Shown here piece after piece: positions 42,240 to 54,674 of a stretch of 64,000 bases of DNA. The notes beneath the pieces are model-generated. The model was not told the DNA's origin. It worked only from the letters and a program-made list of their open reading frames with translations, and ran no database searches. The number at the start of each line of letters is the position of its first letter. The first letter of the stretch is position 1. Both the position numbers and the translations under genes were made by a program. Source of the DNA: Anas platyrhynchos (Eukaryota > Chordata > Aves > Anseriformes > Anatidae); assembly GCF_047663525.1 (NCBI RefSeq), contig NC_092587.1, forward strand, positions 199,586,501 to 199,650,500, read 5' to 3'.

Positions 42240-42800
42240 GGCTGCCTTCTATGGCTTTCCCCCCCCAGCCTCATTTGGGAGAAGGCTCTTTTTCCCCAGC
42301 AGCCTGGCCCAGCTGTGCCTCCCCTGTCACCCTGGAGAGTCTGGCTGGAGAGAGACTCTGGTGTGTGAGCAGCCGGCTCTTAATAGCAGGAGGCATCCCT
42401 GTAAAGAGAATACGACAAGGCTAGTCAGAGCTGCTTCTTGGTGGCCACAAAAATTCTTCACAAAGAGGGTGGTGAGGATTGACATCCCACACAGAGTCTC
42501 CAGCCGAGAGAGGAGCCATTTCTCCTTCTTATGGTGCTGCTTCTGCAGTGAGAGGGGCTTTGCTGGGCTCCCCCACAGGGCCTCCAGCCAAGGAAGAGGC
42601 TGAGGAAGTACAGTCTACAGTCTTTGCTCTGGGAGGAGGCACCCTGTGACAGAGAGAATATGGATGAGCTGCACACTTCCTCAGGAGAGGCCTGTGAGGA
42701 GGACGCTGAAGCTGCTGCTTCAGAGAGAATGGCTTATTTGGCATCCCACACAGGGCCTACATCCAAGGGAGAAGCCTCTTCTCTTTCTCGTGGTGCTGCT
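42240..42800 (-). pseudogene. Fragments of CCDC81-like exon six and of the four-exon gene, unit 1
   Basis: At 42,285-42,405 the reverse strand matches the CCDC81-like exon at 37,282-37,402. At 42,480-42,800 it matches the 3' part of exon 2 of the four-exon gene (CTSSASSLAGGPVGEPSKAP), with a partial second repeat of the same words. Two gene types are thus fused within 200 bases, and neither is intact. Confidence 0.65.
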
Positions 42801-42891
42801 TCTGCACTGTAGACAGTACATTGCTTCTTTCTTATTTCTTTTCAAGATTTAAAAAAAATAAAAGCAAATTCTAGAATTTTCTTTCCACACC

Positions 42892-44290
42892 TGAGAAATG
42901 TGTTCATCAGATTTGTGTCAATATGGAAAAATGCTAGGGCCGCATGGTATGATGAATGTGACCTTCTGTCTTACATACCCTTGTATAACCACAAGTCTAA
43001 GAAGAACAGAGTGGTTAATGTATATAGATCTTGTATCTTGCAAAGGAATGGTCCAGCAATTCGTGTCAATAGGGGATAAGAGAACAAAGGGGTTTCAGAA
43101 TAACTGCTAACTATGATGACTGTTGCTTAGGATACTACACAAGTCTCTGATATCTGGCCAAGAGATTAAGGAGAAGGGGAAAGCCAAAGGACAACTAAAA
43201 GACAAAGTTTGCATGGGACGCTGCGCAAGTCTGACATCCGGCCAAGATGGACAAAGGAGAAGGACAAGAAAAAAACCCTGGGAGGAAGACTAAGAGCCTT
43301 CAGCACGAGAGACCCCCAGAGACCCCCAGAGACACCACTGGAGACTGATACACATGCTCCAGTAGGAGGGCTTGGATTCCGGAAACTAATTATAATAACC
43401 CTTTTTTTTCTAGAAGTAATAATGAATATGTATTAGCCTGGTAGCATAAAAATCAGCTGCTTGATGTAACTGGTGTGCGTCTTGCTGGAGCAGAGACTCC
43501 TGGCGCACCCAGCGCTGTTTGCTTGCCTCTGTTCTTTTAATAAATTGTAAACTTTAATTGCAGTCCTATTTGGGACTCAGTCACCAGACATTTACAAATA
43601 AGACATACAGTATTACCACTCCAGTTCATATCCCTCCAGCAGCTGCAAAATTCACCCAGGTAACCTTGTCACAACTGGGAGAGGCCCGCTTACCCTTCTC
43701 CTGCTTCTTCTACAGTCATTAGCAGGTACATCCTGGCTCCCAATACTAGGACGCAGCGGTGACCTTGGATTTGCTCAGTCTGCTCCCAAGATTGCTAGCG
43801 GCCACCCTATCGGTCAGCAAATCCCCTCTGACCATTCTGTCGATCAGCCTGTAGGGTACCCTCCTCCCTTACAGGGACTATGCCGTACGCCAGACATCTC
43901 AGCAAGGTTTATTGGTGGCCCCGGCCAAGAGCAGGTGCCCCCTATGACTTACTGGCCCCCTTTGTTAAACATACCGCTTGTCTGCAGCTTCAGGAGGTCA
44001 TGGTCTGCTCCCACAGGGAGCGGCTGGGAGCGGAGGCTCCTCTGAGGAAAATACCCAGGGCGCGCCTAGGGGCGTCCGATCCCGCAGCCGAGCAGAGTGT
44101 CTCCTGGCTGGCTTGACAAACTGACTTGCAGAAAACAGACTCCACAACCTGTAAAGTTGTAAAGTAGGTATGTTTATTCGGTGCTGTGCACACACGCCAG
44201 ATGCAAGGGGGATAGCTCCACCTCACTTGCACACCAACAGTTACTGGCAGCATGCTTATAGTAGTGGGACAAATACATATTCAATTAATT
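42892..44290. mobile_element. LTR fossil cluster, unit 1
   Basis: 42,892-43,600 belongs to the same LTR family as the solo LTR at 11,946-12,672: it shares the caatgctagggccgcatgg-like start region, tgatatctggcca and the ttttaataaattgtaaactt signal. About 500 bases that may be internal retroviral sequence follow (43,600-44,110). Then comes a reversed piece (44,115-44,290) related to the LTR-like fossil at 29,551-30,110. Broken; several pieces of different elements. Confidence 0.6.
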
Positions 44291-45128
44291 TCCTGTAAGT
44301 CTCTTGTATGTTCATCAGGTCTCCGAAGAATCATTAGTGTAGGTTCCATATGCGTACTGGCCACATCACGCATGGTCTCTGAGGTGTCCTGAGGGACAAG
44401 TGTGTGCTCTGCAACACAGAGGGGAGCTTCCCCTGCAACTCCTCCATGAGGTATGTGGAGCCCAATCATGGAAGCAAAACTAAGGCAGTGTGACTCCAGG
44501 GCACCGCTTTCAATGCTGTAGAGCGCTGGTCTTGGTGCCATCCGAGAGGGGTTTGCTGTGGGCTGGGAAGGGAAGAGCCATTCCCCCAGCCCATGGTTTT
44601 TCCAGGCTGTGGAAAACTGTGCTTGGACTTTGCTCTTGCGGAGGAGCATGTCCTGGTGTCCAAGGACAGGCAGGCATAATTCAGGACACCAACTGAAGGT
44701 ACACCTAAGGGAAAAGCAGCAAGGAGCTTCTGAGTAACTAAGACTGGCCTGCAGAGGAGGGCAGTCACGTATGGGCATCTGTTGGGTCCACCAGCACTGT
44801 GAAAGAGCTGGCTGGCTGATGGCTCCTGTGGAAAGAAGGAAATGCCTAAAAGGCAGAGCTCCAAGAGGCTGGTGCAGCACAATCATGGTGTGTCACTGAT
44901 GCCACAGCATCTGATGCCCTGCTGCTGCCCTACACCTGCAGCTGTGCCAGCTGCCAAGAGCAGAAGGCAATCCCTAACACTGTTTTGCAATCTGCAAGCA
45001 CACAAGTGGAGGATTTGGTGGCAAAAGCTGTTGCTTATTAACCAGACACCCAGCAAGGAACAAGGCATGAGATGGACCTGTGTCAGAACACCTGTGGAGT
45101 TCACCCAGACTCTGTGCCCAAAGAAAGC
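44291..45128 (-). pseudogene. CCDC81-like fragments at the end of unit 1
   Basis: Reverse strand near 44,395-44,470 resembles the fifth exon (IGLHIPHGGVAGE). A stub of the second HU exon lies near 44,640-44,690. Short pieces resembling introns of the 39 kb copy follow up to the tandem joint. Decayed. Confidence 0.55.
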
Positions 45129-46348
45129 ATTGCTGCTGGTCGTTGGCCTTGTTGCCGCATTTTAGCCATCGCCTTTGACATGGCTTCAGACACAACAGAC
45201 AGTGCTGTGTCCTGCAGCGCCGTAAAAGAGTCGGTGGGGCTGTGTGGGGCAGGGTGCCGGCTCTTCTTCAAATGCCGGGGCACTGCTGTGGGGAGAGTTG
45301 GAGTTCTGTGGCCTGTGGTCCTGGGACCTCTGCCTGATGGAGCAAGCCTTGCCTTGCTCTCGGCTACAGCATTTCTTATGACTGTGGAGACGAAGGACCG
45401 TACTGAGTACTCCACATCCTCAGCAGGGGCCACAGGGCTGTGTGGGACACGTTCCCACCTCTCTGCCCTCACTGCCCTCTCCCTCTCAGCAGAGACGCAT
45501 GGAAGAGGTGGCAGAAGCTCTCGGTGGCTGAGGGCCTCTGTACCCAATGCCTTTGCTCTTCCTCTGGCAGAAGTTGCAGAGGCTGCTGCTTGCAGAGGGG
45601 GCAGCTTGCAAGTGGCCTTTTCAGATGATGATGTCTCTGCTTTAGGCACTTGCTTGAGAGTCGCTGCCAGCCTTGGGAAAGCCGGCACGGCTGGCAGCTG
45701 GATTCTCTCGGCCCCCCGCAACCCACGGTGTGGCAGTTTCTTCTCCATCTGCAAGAGAAGGCGAGGAGAAAGTCCAAGTTATTTGGGCCATTTCTGCCAT
45801 TTCCCTCCACGTCCCCCCTAGAAGTGCTGCTGTGAGCTGCCCTGCAGCGGCCCCCGGCACGCCCTGGCAGCTGCCCACGCAGAGCGGGGCTCAGCCTGCC
45901 AGGGTAATGCCCTGCCTGTCTCCTCCTGCGAGTGCTGCCTGCTCATCGCAGGCTGCCAGGGCTGCCAAAGATGTTCGACCGAACCCTCCTGGGGCTCCCG
46001 ACTCCGTGTGGCAGCTGCCAGTGTGACGCACGCTCTCTGGGCACGACCGCACCGGCAGCCTGTCCGCATGGAGGGACGGTGGAGGCAGCTCCTGGCTGCG
46101 CACAGCCAGGTTGAATTAGGCCACGCTGCTCTTTGTGCCTCTGGGCACAGAACTGCCAGGGCCACGTGGGCTTTGGCTGTCCTGGGGGTGGGCTCTTCTT
46201 GGAGAAGCCCCAGGTTTGGGAATAATTGTGTCCAGGTCGGAGGGGCTCGGGGCCAGCTGGCCGACTCGCTCCAGCACCGTTCTCCTCATCCTGGTGCTCT
46301 CGGTGCCATCCCGTCACACTGCTGTCCCTATCTCGCTCCCTGAGCCTC
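45129..46348 (-). pseudogene. Third paralogue of the four-exon gene, copy in unit 2, cut by the tandem joint
   Basis: Exon 2 starts at 45748 on the reverse strand and, with six C at 45,712-45,717, stays in frame (MEKKLPHRGLRGAERIQLPA). It is cut after about 206 codons by the duplication joint at 45,129. Only the N-terminal repeat region is left; exon 1, the acidic motif and the 3' exons are absent. The intron 1 breakpoint is the same as in unit 1 (46,348). Confidence 0.8.
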
Positions 46349-46468
46349 CCAGCAGCAGCTGAGCATGCAGCCCAAAGTCCCCGCGCGTGGGGGTCCTGCA
46401 AGTTATCTCCTTTCTTACCAGGAAAAGTTTCTTTCTTTTCAGGGAGTCCATAAATATCGGCAAAGCCC

Positions 46469-47028
46469 CTGGGACTCCAAGAACCAGATCAAACCAACCT
46501 TATGGTTCGGACTGTGACCAAGGGCTCAGAGAAAAGGAGCACTGTTCTTAAAAGGACAAGATAAAAAATGTCAAACATGCAAGGCCTCCAGATAACAGGA
46601 GCCCCTCAGGCCCGGAGAACTGGACCAAACCAACCTTATGGCCCAGATTATGACCAAGGCCTCAGAGAGCATGCGCAAGGAGACGAGGTGAAAAGTTCAA
46701 CCCTGGTGAAGACATCTCACTTCATCCTCACGACCCTCAGTGCCCACCACCAGAAGGCACCGCGCAAGCGCAGAGGGAATGGAAAGCGCAGCTTATGGAA
46801 ATGACTTCTTGGAACTAATTTTAATACTAAGCGGGGACAGGTTATGAATATGTATAGGCATACTGCGAAACCTCATGCATATGTAAATCTCTACTGCATA
46901 TAACCAAAGCAAGTTGCCGTGTTAGGGGCGCACGACTTTGGTGGGACTACCCCCCGTGCCGCCCAGTGCTGCATAAACATACCTACTTTACAATCTTACT
47001 GCTTGTGGAGTCAGCTTTACGAGAGTCA
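46469..47028 (+). mobile_element. LTR-like fossil, unit 2
   Basis: Tandem copy of the fossil at 29,551-30,110, differing at very few bases. Confidence 0.55.
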
Positions 47029-47032
47029 ATCT

Positions 47033-49921
47033 TACCTGTTCTGGTAGACTCTCCCTCCATCGTTGTGTCTCCCTTCTTTTCCAAAGCAAAACCCTTGGGT
47101 GCTTGGAGAGGCTCTTCTCCCTGCAGCTCTTCCATGAGGTATGTAGAGCCCAATCCTGGAAGAAAGACCAAGGCAGTGTGACTCCAGAGCACCACATTCT
47201 AGGGCTGTAGGGTGCTGGTCTTGGTGCCAGCATCCGAGAGGGGCTTGCTGTGGGCTGGGCAGGCAACAGACATTCCCCCAGCCCTAGCTACACAAAGAGA
47301 ATGACCCCTCGTCCAAAACAAGCAAGAATCGGTGTGGAGTGGAGGAGGAAACAGTGCTTGGAGAAGTCTCCCTCCAGCTCCTCCCTGAGCACTGGGCAAG
47401 CCCTGGCACTGCTGACCTTCCGGAGAGGAGCTGAAAAGCTGCCAAAACGCTCAGCCGAGGGCTGCAGAAGCAACGCGCCCACGTGGAAAAGATGAGGACA
47501 CCTCCAGAAGCTGGATGTGGGACTATGCTTTTTCTCTCCCATGTGGCCAAATCTGTTGTGCCTAGCCTCTGCAGGAGAGACAGTCGTGGCTGAGACCATG
47601 GCCAGGAAGGGATGCCCTTGCCAACGGAGGCATCGCGGCTGCTCAGGCAGAAAGCAGCCCGCAGGCAGAGTTTGCAGGCATTAGTGTTCACCCCTCCTTT
47701 ACGAGCAGCACAAGCTGCCCAGCAAGTGCCTGCACCCGGCAAATCACTGCCTGGCTTTGTGCAGGGGCCAGACTCCTGTGCCTCATCAGGAGACGCGTCT
47801 GACCCAGAAGGACAAGGCCCTCCCAATGCAGCACTGCAATGTGCCCTTGTGTCCAAGGACAGCCAGGCATAATTCAGGAAAACAAATCGAATTACACCTT
47901 ACAGAAAAGAAGCAAGGAGCAAAGTAACTACACAGGCCTGCAGAGGAGGGCAGTCACATTTGCGTAGCTGCTGGGCCCTCCAGCACTGATGCCCTGCTGC
48001 TGCTCTGCACCTGCAGCTGTGCCAGATGCCAAGAGGAGAAGTCAACCACCAACGCAGCCATCAGGGTGCCAACAGCATGGAGAGGGACATTTCCGGCAGC
48101 TGCTGCCTGCCAGAAGGTGCAAAGCATTGGCAGGTTTTGGCTTCTGAGGTACTCAGGCTTTTCTCTGGATCTCCTGGAGGAGCTGTGTAACCCCTGCACT
48201 GCCTTCCCAGCAGCAGCTGAGCATGCAGCCCACATCCTTGCACATTGGAGCTCTGACATTCATCTCTCTTCTTACCCGGAAAAGTTTCTTTCTTGTAAGG
48301 GAGCCCATGAATACTGGCAAAGGTCTCTGAAACCTGGAAGATGGGCTTCTGTACATCAAGGAGCTCAAAGCCCACCATGGGGAGCTCCTCTTTAATCATG
48401 AAGAAGGCACTGAAGAAGGCACAATAATTGTCAAAATGTCACATCTCCAGAAGCATTTCCCTTCTAACAACCCAGGTAGGCGGACCACACCGGCTACCTT
48501 ACAGAGGAGGATTTGCTGCAAGAGATTTTGCTCACCTGCTGGGTGCCCAGGCAGGAAACTGCCGTCAGTGGGACATGCGTCAGGCCCATTGTGGAGTTCA
48601 CCAAGTCCCTGCGTGCAAGGAAAGCTTCTCGATGACTCAAGGGGAAGAGCTCTGGGGATGCCTTCTATGGCTTTCCCCCAGCCTCATTTGGGAGAAGGCT
48701 CTTTTTCCCCAGCAGCCTGGCCCAGCTGTGCCTCCCCTGTCGCCCTGGAGTCTGGCTGGAGAGCGACTCTGGGGTGTGAGCAGCTGGCTCTTAATAGCAG
48801 GAGGCATCCCTGACAGGAGGAAAAGAGAAGGCTAGTCAGAGCTGCTCCTTGGTGGCCACAAAACTTCTTCACACAGAGGGTGGTGAGGCACTGGAACAGC
48901 TTGCCCAGAGAAGCCGTGGATGCCCCATCCCTGGAGGTCTTCAAGACCTGTTTGGATGAGGCACTGGGCTACTTGCTCTAGTGAATGGCATCCCTGCCCA
49001 TGGCAAGGGGCGGGAGGGAATAGAAGATCTTTAACATCAATTGCAACCCAAGCCATTCTGTGATTCTCTGGAAAGGTTCAAGATTCTGCTCCAGTGAGGA
49101 GAGCTGAGTGACACTCCCTGCTCCCTTCAGGGAGAAGGGTGCCAGTGAGAGCCCAGAGGCCTCACTGAACAAGGGGCTGTGGAAAGAAGGCTGTTGCAGC
49201 AGAGGACTACCAGAGCGGGAGCTCCTCCACAGTCTTCCCGGGGCTGTCCACAGCTCTGCTCTTGGTCCTGCCTTCCTGCAGGGCCTCCTTCCTCTTCCCC
49301 AGCTGTTTCCTAACACGCCAACTCGGCCTCCCCTGGTCCCAGGACAAGTGGGCACAGCTCCCTTCCACACGAGGTGTGTGACTGTCAGCTGCAGGGGAGC
49401 TTCAGGACTTTGGGTCTGCAGGGGGACAGCTGGAGGCAGGGCATCTCCATGGTCATTGCCTGACCCCGAAGCAGCCAGGGGATGGAGAGCCAAAGCCCAG
49501 AGCTGAGCGACCCGCATGCTGGATCCCTCGGGCAGCCTGCTGCAGCTCAGCTTTCCCTGGCCTTTGTGGGAGCTGGCCCACACTTGCTTGGCATTGATTT
49601 CCTCACAGGATCTGCCTCAGTGTCCTCCTCTGGGGGGTGAGGGATGAGGACATGCTGCTGCTTCATAGGCACTGCTGCCATCTGCAGAGACTTCGATTTC
49701 AGGTCCACAAGTGTGTTCTGTGGGGTGGCAGCTCTGGGAAAGAGCAGAGGAAGAGGGCAGCATGAGGCTGCAAAGCCCACCTTGTTCAGTGCGAACTGCC
49801 TGCGCATGAAGTGGGATACTGCATCCCAAATTCTCCCCGTCCTTGCAAATCAAACCCACAATATCCCCTTCAGCCGTGCCCTGGGGATGGCAACAAGGCC
49901 GCCAATGCCACGCTGCGGGCT
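47033..49921 (-). pseudogene. CCDC81-like gene pieces, decayed copy, unit 2
   Basis: Tandem copy of 30,115-33,000 with the same scrambled exon equivalents. Several single-base differences from unit 1 lie in its first kilobase, plus a three-base insertion near 48,035. Confidence 0.65.
48857..49076 (+). mobile_element. CR1 LINE 3' fragment, unit 2
   Basis: Tandem copy of 31,936-32,155. Confidence 0.85.
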
Positions 49922-51665
49922 GGCACGGCCCGCTCATCCCACGCTGACAAGCCCAACGTGCGGCCGCCAAGCAGGCGCCAGCTGCCAGAGGCTGCAGGAA
50001 GGTTCCAGAAGCAGCGGCAGCAGCCCGCGCAGGGGCAGCCGCGAGTGCAGGAGCCGCTCCTGGGCTCTGGGCTCAGCGGCAGACGCCTGCCCCTGCAGGG
50101 GACGAGGCCCACCCAGAGCCTGCCCAGCGGCATGGGCCTGCCCAGACATCCTGGGGGGAAGCCCTGGCCGCAACAAGTGAGCGGGGGGGATGCAGAAGCC
50201 CCTCACAAATGCTGACGAAAAACAGGGCCCTCAAAGTGAGAGGCCATGTCACTTACCATGACAGCCCCGGAATGCGGAGAAAAGCGGCACTGCTCGCTCC
50301 AGACAGCACAAAGTTTCCTTCAGCACAAAGAAGAAGAAAGGCCTCTTGGCTCTAGATGCCGCCCGACACCACTGACAGCCGTGCTGGGGACAGCCCAAGG
50401 CCTCAGCCAGCTTGTGGCGCGGGGGGCAGGCAGAACTGCCAAATGGCTGCCAGGGCTGTCAGAGGGTGGGGCTGGAGCCGCCCTGTCAGGGAGCAGCTTT
50501 TCTCTCTCTCTCCCTGCACTCAGGGAGCACTTTCCTGTAGATCCCCTTTCCTGTAGGGCCACAGCTGAGCCGAGCATGCCAGCACTGAGAAGGAAACTCT
50601 CTCCTTTCAGTCCCATACAATCCTCGAGAGTGCCCCAGGGGGTGTGCAAGGTGATCCATTTGGGTGTGGGAAGGAAATGCTAGAACTGCCATTTGTTTAT
50701 TCATGAAATCTCGAAAGGGAATAAGGAAGAAGGAATGCTTCACGAGTGTTTAATATAGAGCTTGTGCCTGGCACCCTCCCTCAGTGTCTCCATGTGTCAG
50801 ATGGCCACGTCGCACGTGGTCTGTGAGGGACGAGCGTGTGCCCCACAACACGGAGGTTTTCTCCGTGGCACCCTCACTCGGTCACAAGCTTTCAGCATTA
50901 TGTGACGTAGCAGATTACATGGGCCGGGTTCAGTAGACTTCAGGATGATGTGCTTAAAAGGGATTTGAGGAAATCAGTTCAAAGGATGCCTATAGATTGG
51001 GATCTCTAAGGCCAAAGGCAGCAATTCAGCAAGAGGTATTCCACCCAAGTGGAATTGACAGCAACTTGCATCGAGGCTGCCTGATGAGGGATCAAAGTCC
51101 CCGAAAGTTTTAGGAGGAGAGAATGAAAATTGTGAGAGCATGTGAGAGAAAGAGAGCTCTTCACTTTCTTGTATGAGTGATGTGACAAAAAAAATCAACT
51201 TGTCCTTCAGTTTTGTGCTGTGCAGATTTAAAGTCCCTGGGATAGTGTTTGGCCCTGCTGGCTTTCCTTCCTTTCTCCCAAGTTTCAAACTCTCTCTCTC
51301 TCTCTGTTTTTTGGCAATGTGCAGACCCAAGAGGTCATGGAAAAGCCGTTTCCCAAAAAGAGGCTCTTAACTCCAAAGCTCCCTTGGCAGCAGTACCAGC
51401 AGGGAAGGAAGACTTGTTGCTAATTCTGGGCTGAGTGAGGAGTGAGGGCAGGTGCTTGATGCTTTTTTTTTTTATTTCCTGGGACCAAAGGGAAGGTTGC
51501 AGTGAGCCGTTACCTTGGAAGTTCCACCCTGGAAGGATCAAGAGCTCCCAGCTCTTCCCAGCTCTCCAGGCACAGGCAGGATCTGATGCTGGATCCTAAG
51601 GGCACCTGGCTTTCAGCAAGGGAGAATCAGCAGCCTCAGCTAGGAGGCCTTCGTGGCTGTCTTGG
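49922..51665. other. GC-rich conserved block and unassigned stretch, unit 2
   Basis: Copies of 33,001-33,780 (to 50,701) and of 33,781-34,744. No supported gene. Confidence 0.4.
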
Positions 51666-52176
51666 CAGGCCACGAGTGGTGCTACTTGAACTGTTTAACA
51701 GTCCCACAAAAATTGTGAGGTGGATTATTGAGGGAACAGAGCATCTCTCCTATGAAGAGAGGCTGGGAGAGATGGGACTGTTTAGCCTGGAGAAGAGAAA
51801 GCTCAGGGGGGGATCAGTGGATAACTGCATGCCTGCGGGCAGGGTGCAAAGGCAATGGAGCCAGGCTCATTTCAGTGGAGCCCAATGACAGGACAGGAGG
51901 CGATGGGCACAGAAGCAAACACAGTGGCTTCCATCTGAACCTCAGGATCCATTTCTGTAGTGTGTGGGTGAGCGAGTCCTCTCACGGGTTCTCCAGTGAG
52001 GCTGTAGAGTCTCCCTCCTCAAGGGGAGACACTTGAAAGCCATCTCCACAGGACATGCTCCTTGGACACTGGTGCTGGGTAGCAATGTTTGAGCAGGGGG
52101 TTGGCCAAGCTGACCTCTTCAGGTACCTTCCAACCTCAACCATTCTGTGTTTCTGTGAAATCAGAACACTACAAAG
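51666..52176 (+). mobile_element. CR1 LINE 3' fragment, older, unit 2
   Basis: Tandem copy of 34,745-35,255. Confidence 0.8.
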
Positions 52177-52210
52177 CCCGTGCTGGTCCTTCCAGCAGGA
52201 AGCAAAAGAC

Positions 52211-54323
52211 TTTATTGGGCTCGCAGCTGCTCACAGCTGCGAGGGGTCCTCGCTGGTTTCCCTGATGCTCGTGTCATCTTTGGCATTGGAAGCACAGGGA
52301 TTTTCTCACCAACGCTAGGGAGAGAAAAAGAAAGGGTTCAAGTTTCTGTTCCAGTGAGGGCAGCGGAGTGACACTCCCTGCTCCCTTCAGCCCCAGTCCT
52401 GTGCAGAGTGCATATGCAGGAGTCCCAAGGCTCTGTGTGGCCTTGCGGGGGCCCCTCGAGTCCCAGCCAGTGACAGGGAATCTACGCAGCGCCAGGCCGA
52501 GGCGCTGTGTGAGACCGGGCTGGAGACCTTTGGCCAAGCAGCTACAGAAGGCCAGGGCAAGGGTTCTCGTGAGCCCAGGGGACTCATTGCCCAAGGAAGG
52601 GACTGTTGCTAGTGGAATGAAGGCTGTTGCAGGAGAGGCTTACCAAATCAGAAGATCCTCTGCAGAATTTCCAGGGATGTGGACAACTCTGCTCTTGGTC
52701 TTGTCTTTCTGCAGGACCTCTTTTCTCTTCACCAGCTGTTTCCTGATGCGCTCAGTCCGCACTGAAAGGCAGCTGCAGCAACAGAGAAAATAAACTCTCA
52801 GGTGGGCTCTGAAGGTCCCCACCTCTGGCTGCCCAAAAGCAGGGAGCACAGCCTCCTTCCATTGTGGGTGCGTCACTGTCAGCTGCAGGGGAGCTTTAGG
52901 ACTTTGGGTCTGCAGGGGGACAGCTGGAGGCAGGGCCTCTCCATGGTCATTCCCTCCGCGAGGCAGCCAGGGGATGGAGAGCCAAAGCCCAGAGCTGAGC
53001 AACCCGCATGCTGGATCCCTCGGGCAGCCTGCTGCAGCTCAGCTTTTCCTGGCCTTTTTTGGAAGCTGGCCCACACTTACCTGGCACTTGGTTTGCTCAG
53101 AGGAGCTGCCTCAGCCTTCTTCTCCGGCGGGTGAGGGACGAGGACATGCTGCTGTTTCATGTCCACTGGCACCATCTGCAGAGACTTTTTCCATTCCACA
53201 AGTGCCATGGAGGATGCACTCTCTGTCTGCAGCCTCTGCATTTCCATCTGCGTCTTCTGCTACAGGGGAAGAAGAAAGAAGGAACATTTTTAGATGGGGG
53301 TGCTAACGTGGGAGATGTCCCATGGCAGTGGGGCAGTCATCCCCTCAGGGTTTCCCCAGGCTCAGGGCAGTTTCCCTGCAGCCTGCTTTCTCTCAGAAAG
53401 GCAGCATGAAAGGCCCCAGCCCTCGGCCTCTGAAGCTAAGGGCAAGAACACTTTCACTGCAGTGGGCTTTGGAGGAGCCCTCGCCCTTCAAAATATAAAA
53501 CAAGGCTCAGAAAGGGCAGATTTTTCTCTTGGAGAGAAGCTTCCTTGCAGAGCTAAGAGGGGAAGAGTGTTCACATGGCCCCCTGAGAGAAGAGAAAGGT
53601 TCTTTCTGGAGTGCTTGAAAGCACTTGGCATACCCAGATACTCTCTCCCCCGTTCGTTTTGCCACGAGCCTTGCACTGTGCCCACATGTTCTGTCTCTCC
53701 CATTCTTTCTTCAGCTGCTCCTCAACCAACAATGCCTGCAGAGTTTTCTCATCTTCTTGGCGGTACAGGCAGCGTATTTCCTACAGGAGAGAAGGGCATG
53801 CAACGATCAGAGAAACATCAAATCTCCACAAAGGCAACCCGTGAAACAACCCGGCAATGGGCACACAGATCCAGTGGCTACCTGTCCTGCTCTCCGTTGA
53901 CCTTCACAGGCAGGGGCTTGATTTTGGGGCCAGGCTGCAGCACAGTGCTTGCCCTTCCCCTCTTCTGCCATCTTTGAGTTGCTCTCCTGACTTGCTGTTG
54001 GCATTCTGCAAGCACACAAGAGGAGGATTTGCTGCTAGAGATTTTGCTCAACAACCAGGTGCCCAGCGAGGAAACAGCAGTTGGTGGGACATGTGTTGGG
54101 ACCTCTGTAAAGTTCACTAAGTCCCTGAGCCAAGGAAAGCCGCTCAATGACTCAAGGAGAAGAGCCCAGGGGCTGCCTCCTCCAGTTCCCCCCAAGCCTT
54201 ACCTGGGTGAAGGCACTTTTTCCCCTGCAGCCTGGCCCAGATATGCCTCCCCTTTCATCTTGGAGAGTCTGGATAGAGAGAGACTCTTGGGTGTAAGCAG
54301 CTGGCTCTTAATAGGAGGCATCC
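52211..54323 (-). CDS. CCDC81-like gene, C-terminal coiled-coil exons, unit 2
   Basis: Exons 54323-54203, one ending at 53882, one from 53780, 53259-53081 and 52772-52644, with AATAAA on the reverse strand at 52,211-52,216. These are the tandem counterparts of 35,290-37,402, and the exon sequences I compared are the same. What is said there about the exon order and the uncertain link to the HU-domain exons applies here. Confidence 0.6.
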
Positions 54324-54500
54324 CTGTAAGGAGGAAACGAGAAGGCTCGTCAGTGCTGCTCCTTGGTGGCCACACAAAGAGGCAGGGAATGAGCCTCCCT
54401 GCTGGATCCTGTGCTACTTGTAAAAGGCAGAGCAAGCTGGGAGATGGGTTGGCCTAGAAGGGAGTCTCCTTGGCCACTGGCATTTCACGGGTGGGGATGG

Positions 54501-54626
54501 GAGTCATCTGCACAGGACATGCTCCTTGGACACTGGTGCTGGGTTGCCCAGTTTGAGCAGGGGTTTGGCCAAGCTGACGTCTTCAGGTAGCTCCCATCCT
54601 AAAACCATTCTGTGTTCTGTGAAATC
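54501..54626 (+). mobile_element. CR1 LINE 3' scrap, unit 2
   Basis: Tandem copy of 37,580-37,705. Confidence 0.7.
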
Positions 54627-54674
54627 GGCACACTACGAAGCCCGTGCTGGTCCCTCCAGCAGGAAGTAACAGTC

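Larger units (their letters stand above)
28210..45128 (+). repeat. Tandem duplication, unit 1 (16,919 bases)
   Basis: The unit is followed head to tail by a near copy at 45,129-62,049. The joint at 45,128/45,129 fuses the sequence that ends unit 2 (cccaaagaaagc) to the sequence that begins unit 1 (attgctgctgg), with one shared base (C). Length differs by one C fewer near 28,795 and three bases more near 31,115 in unit 2. Substitutions are few and mostly confined to the first 3 kb. Confidence 0.95.
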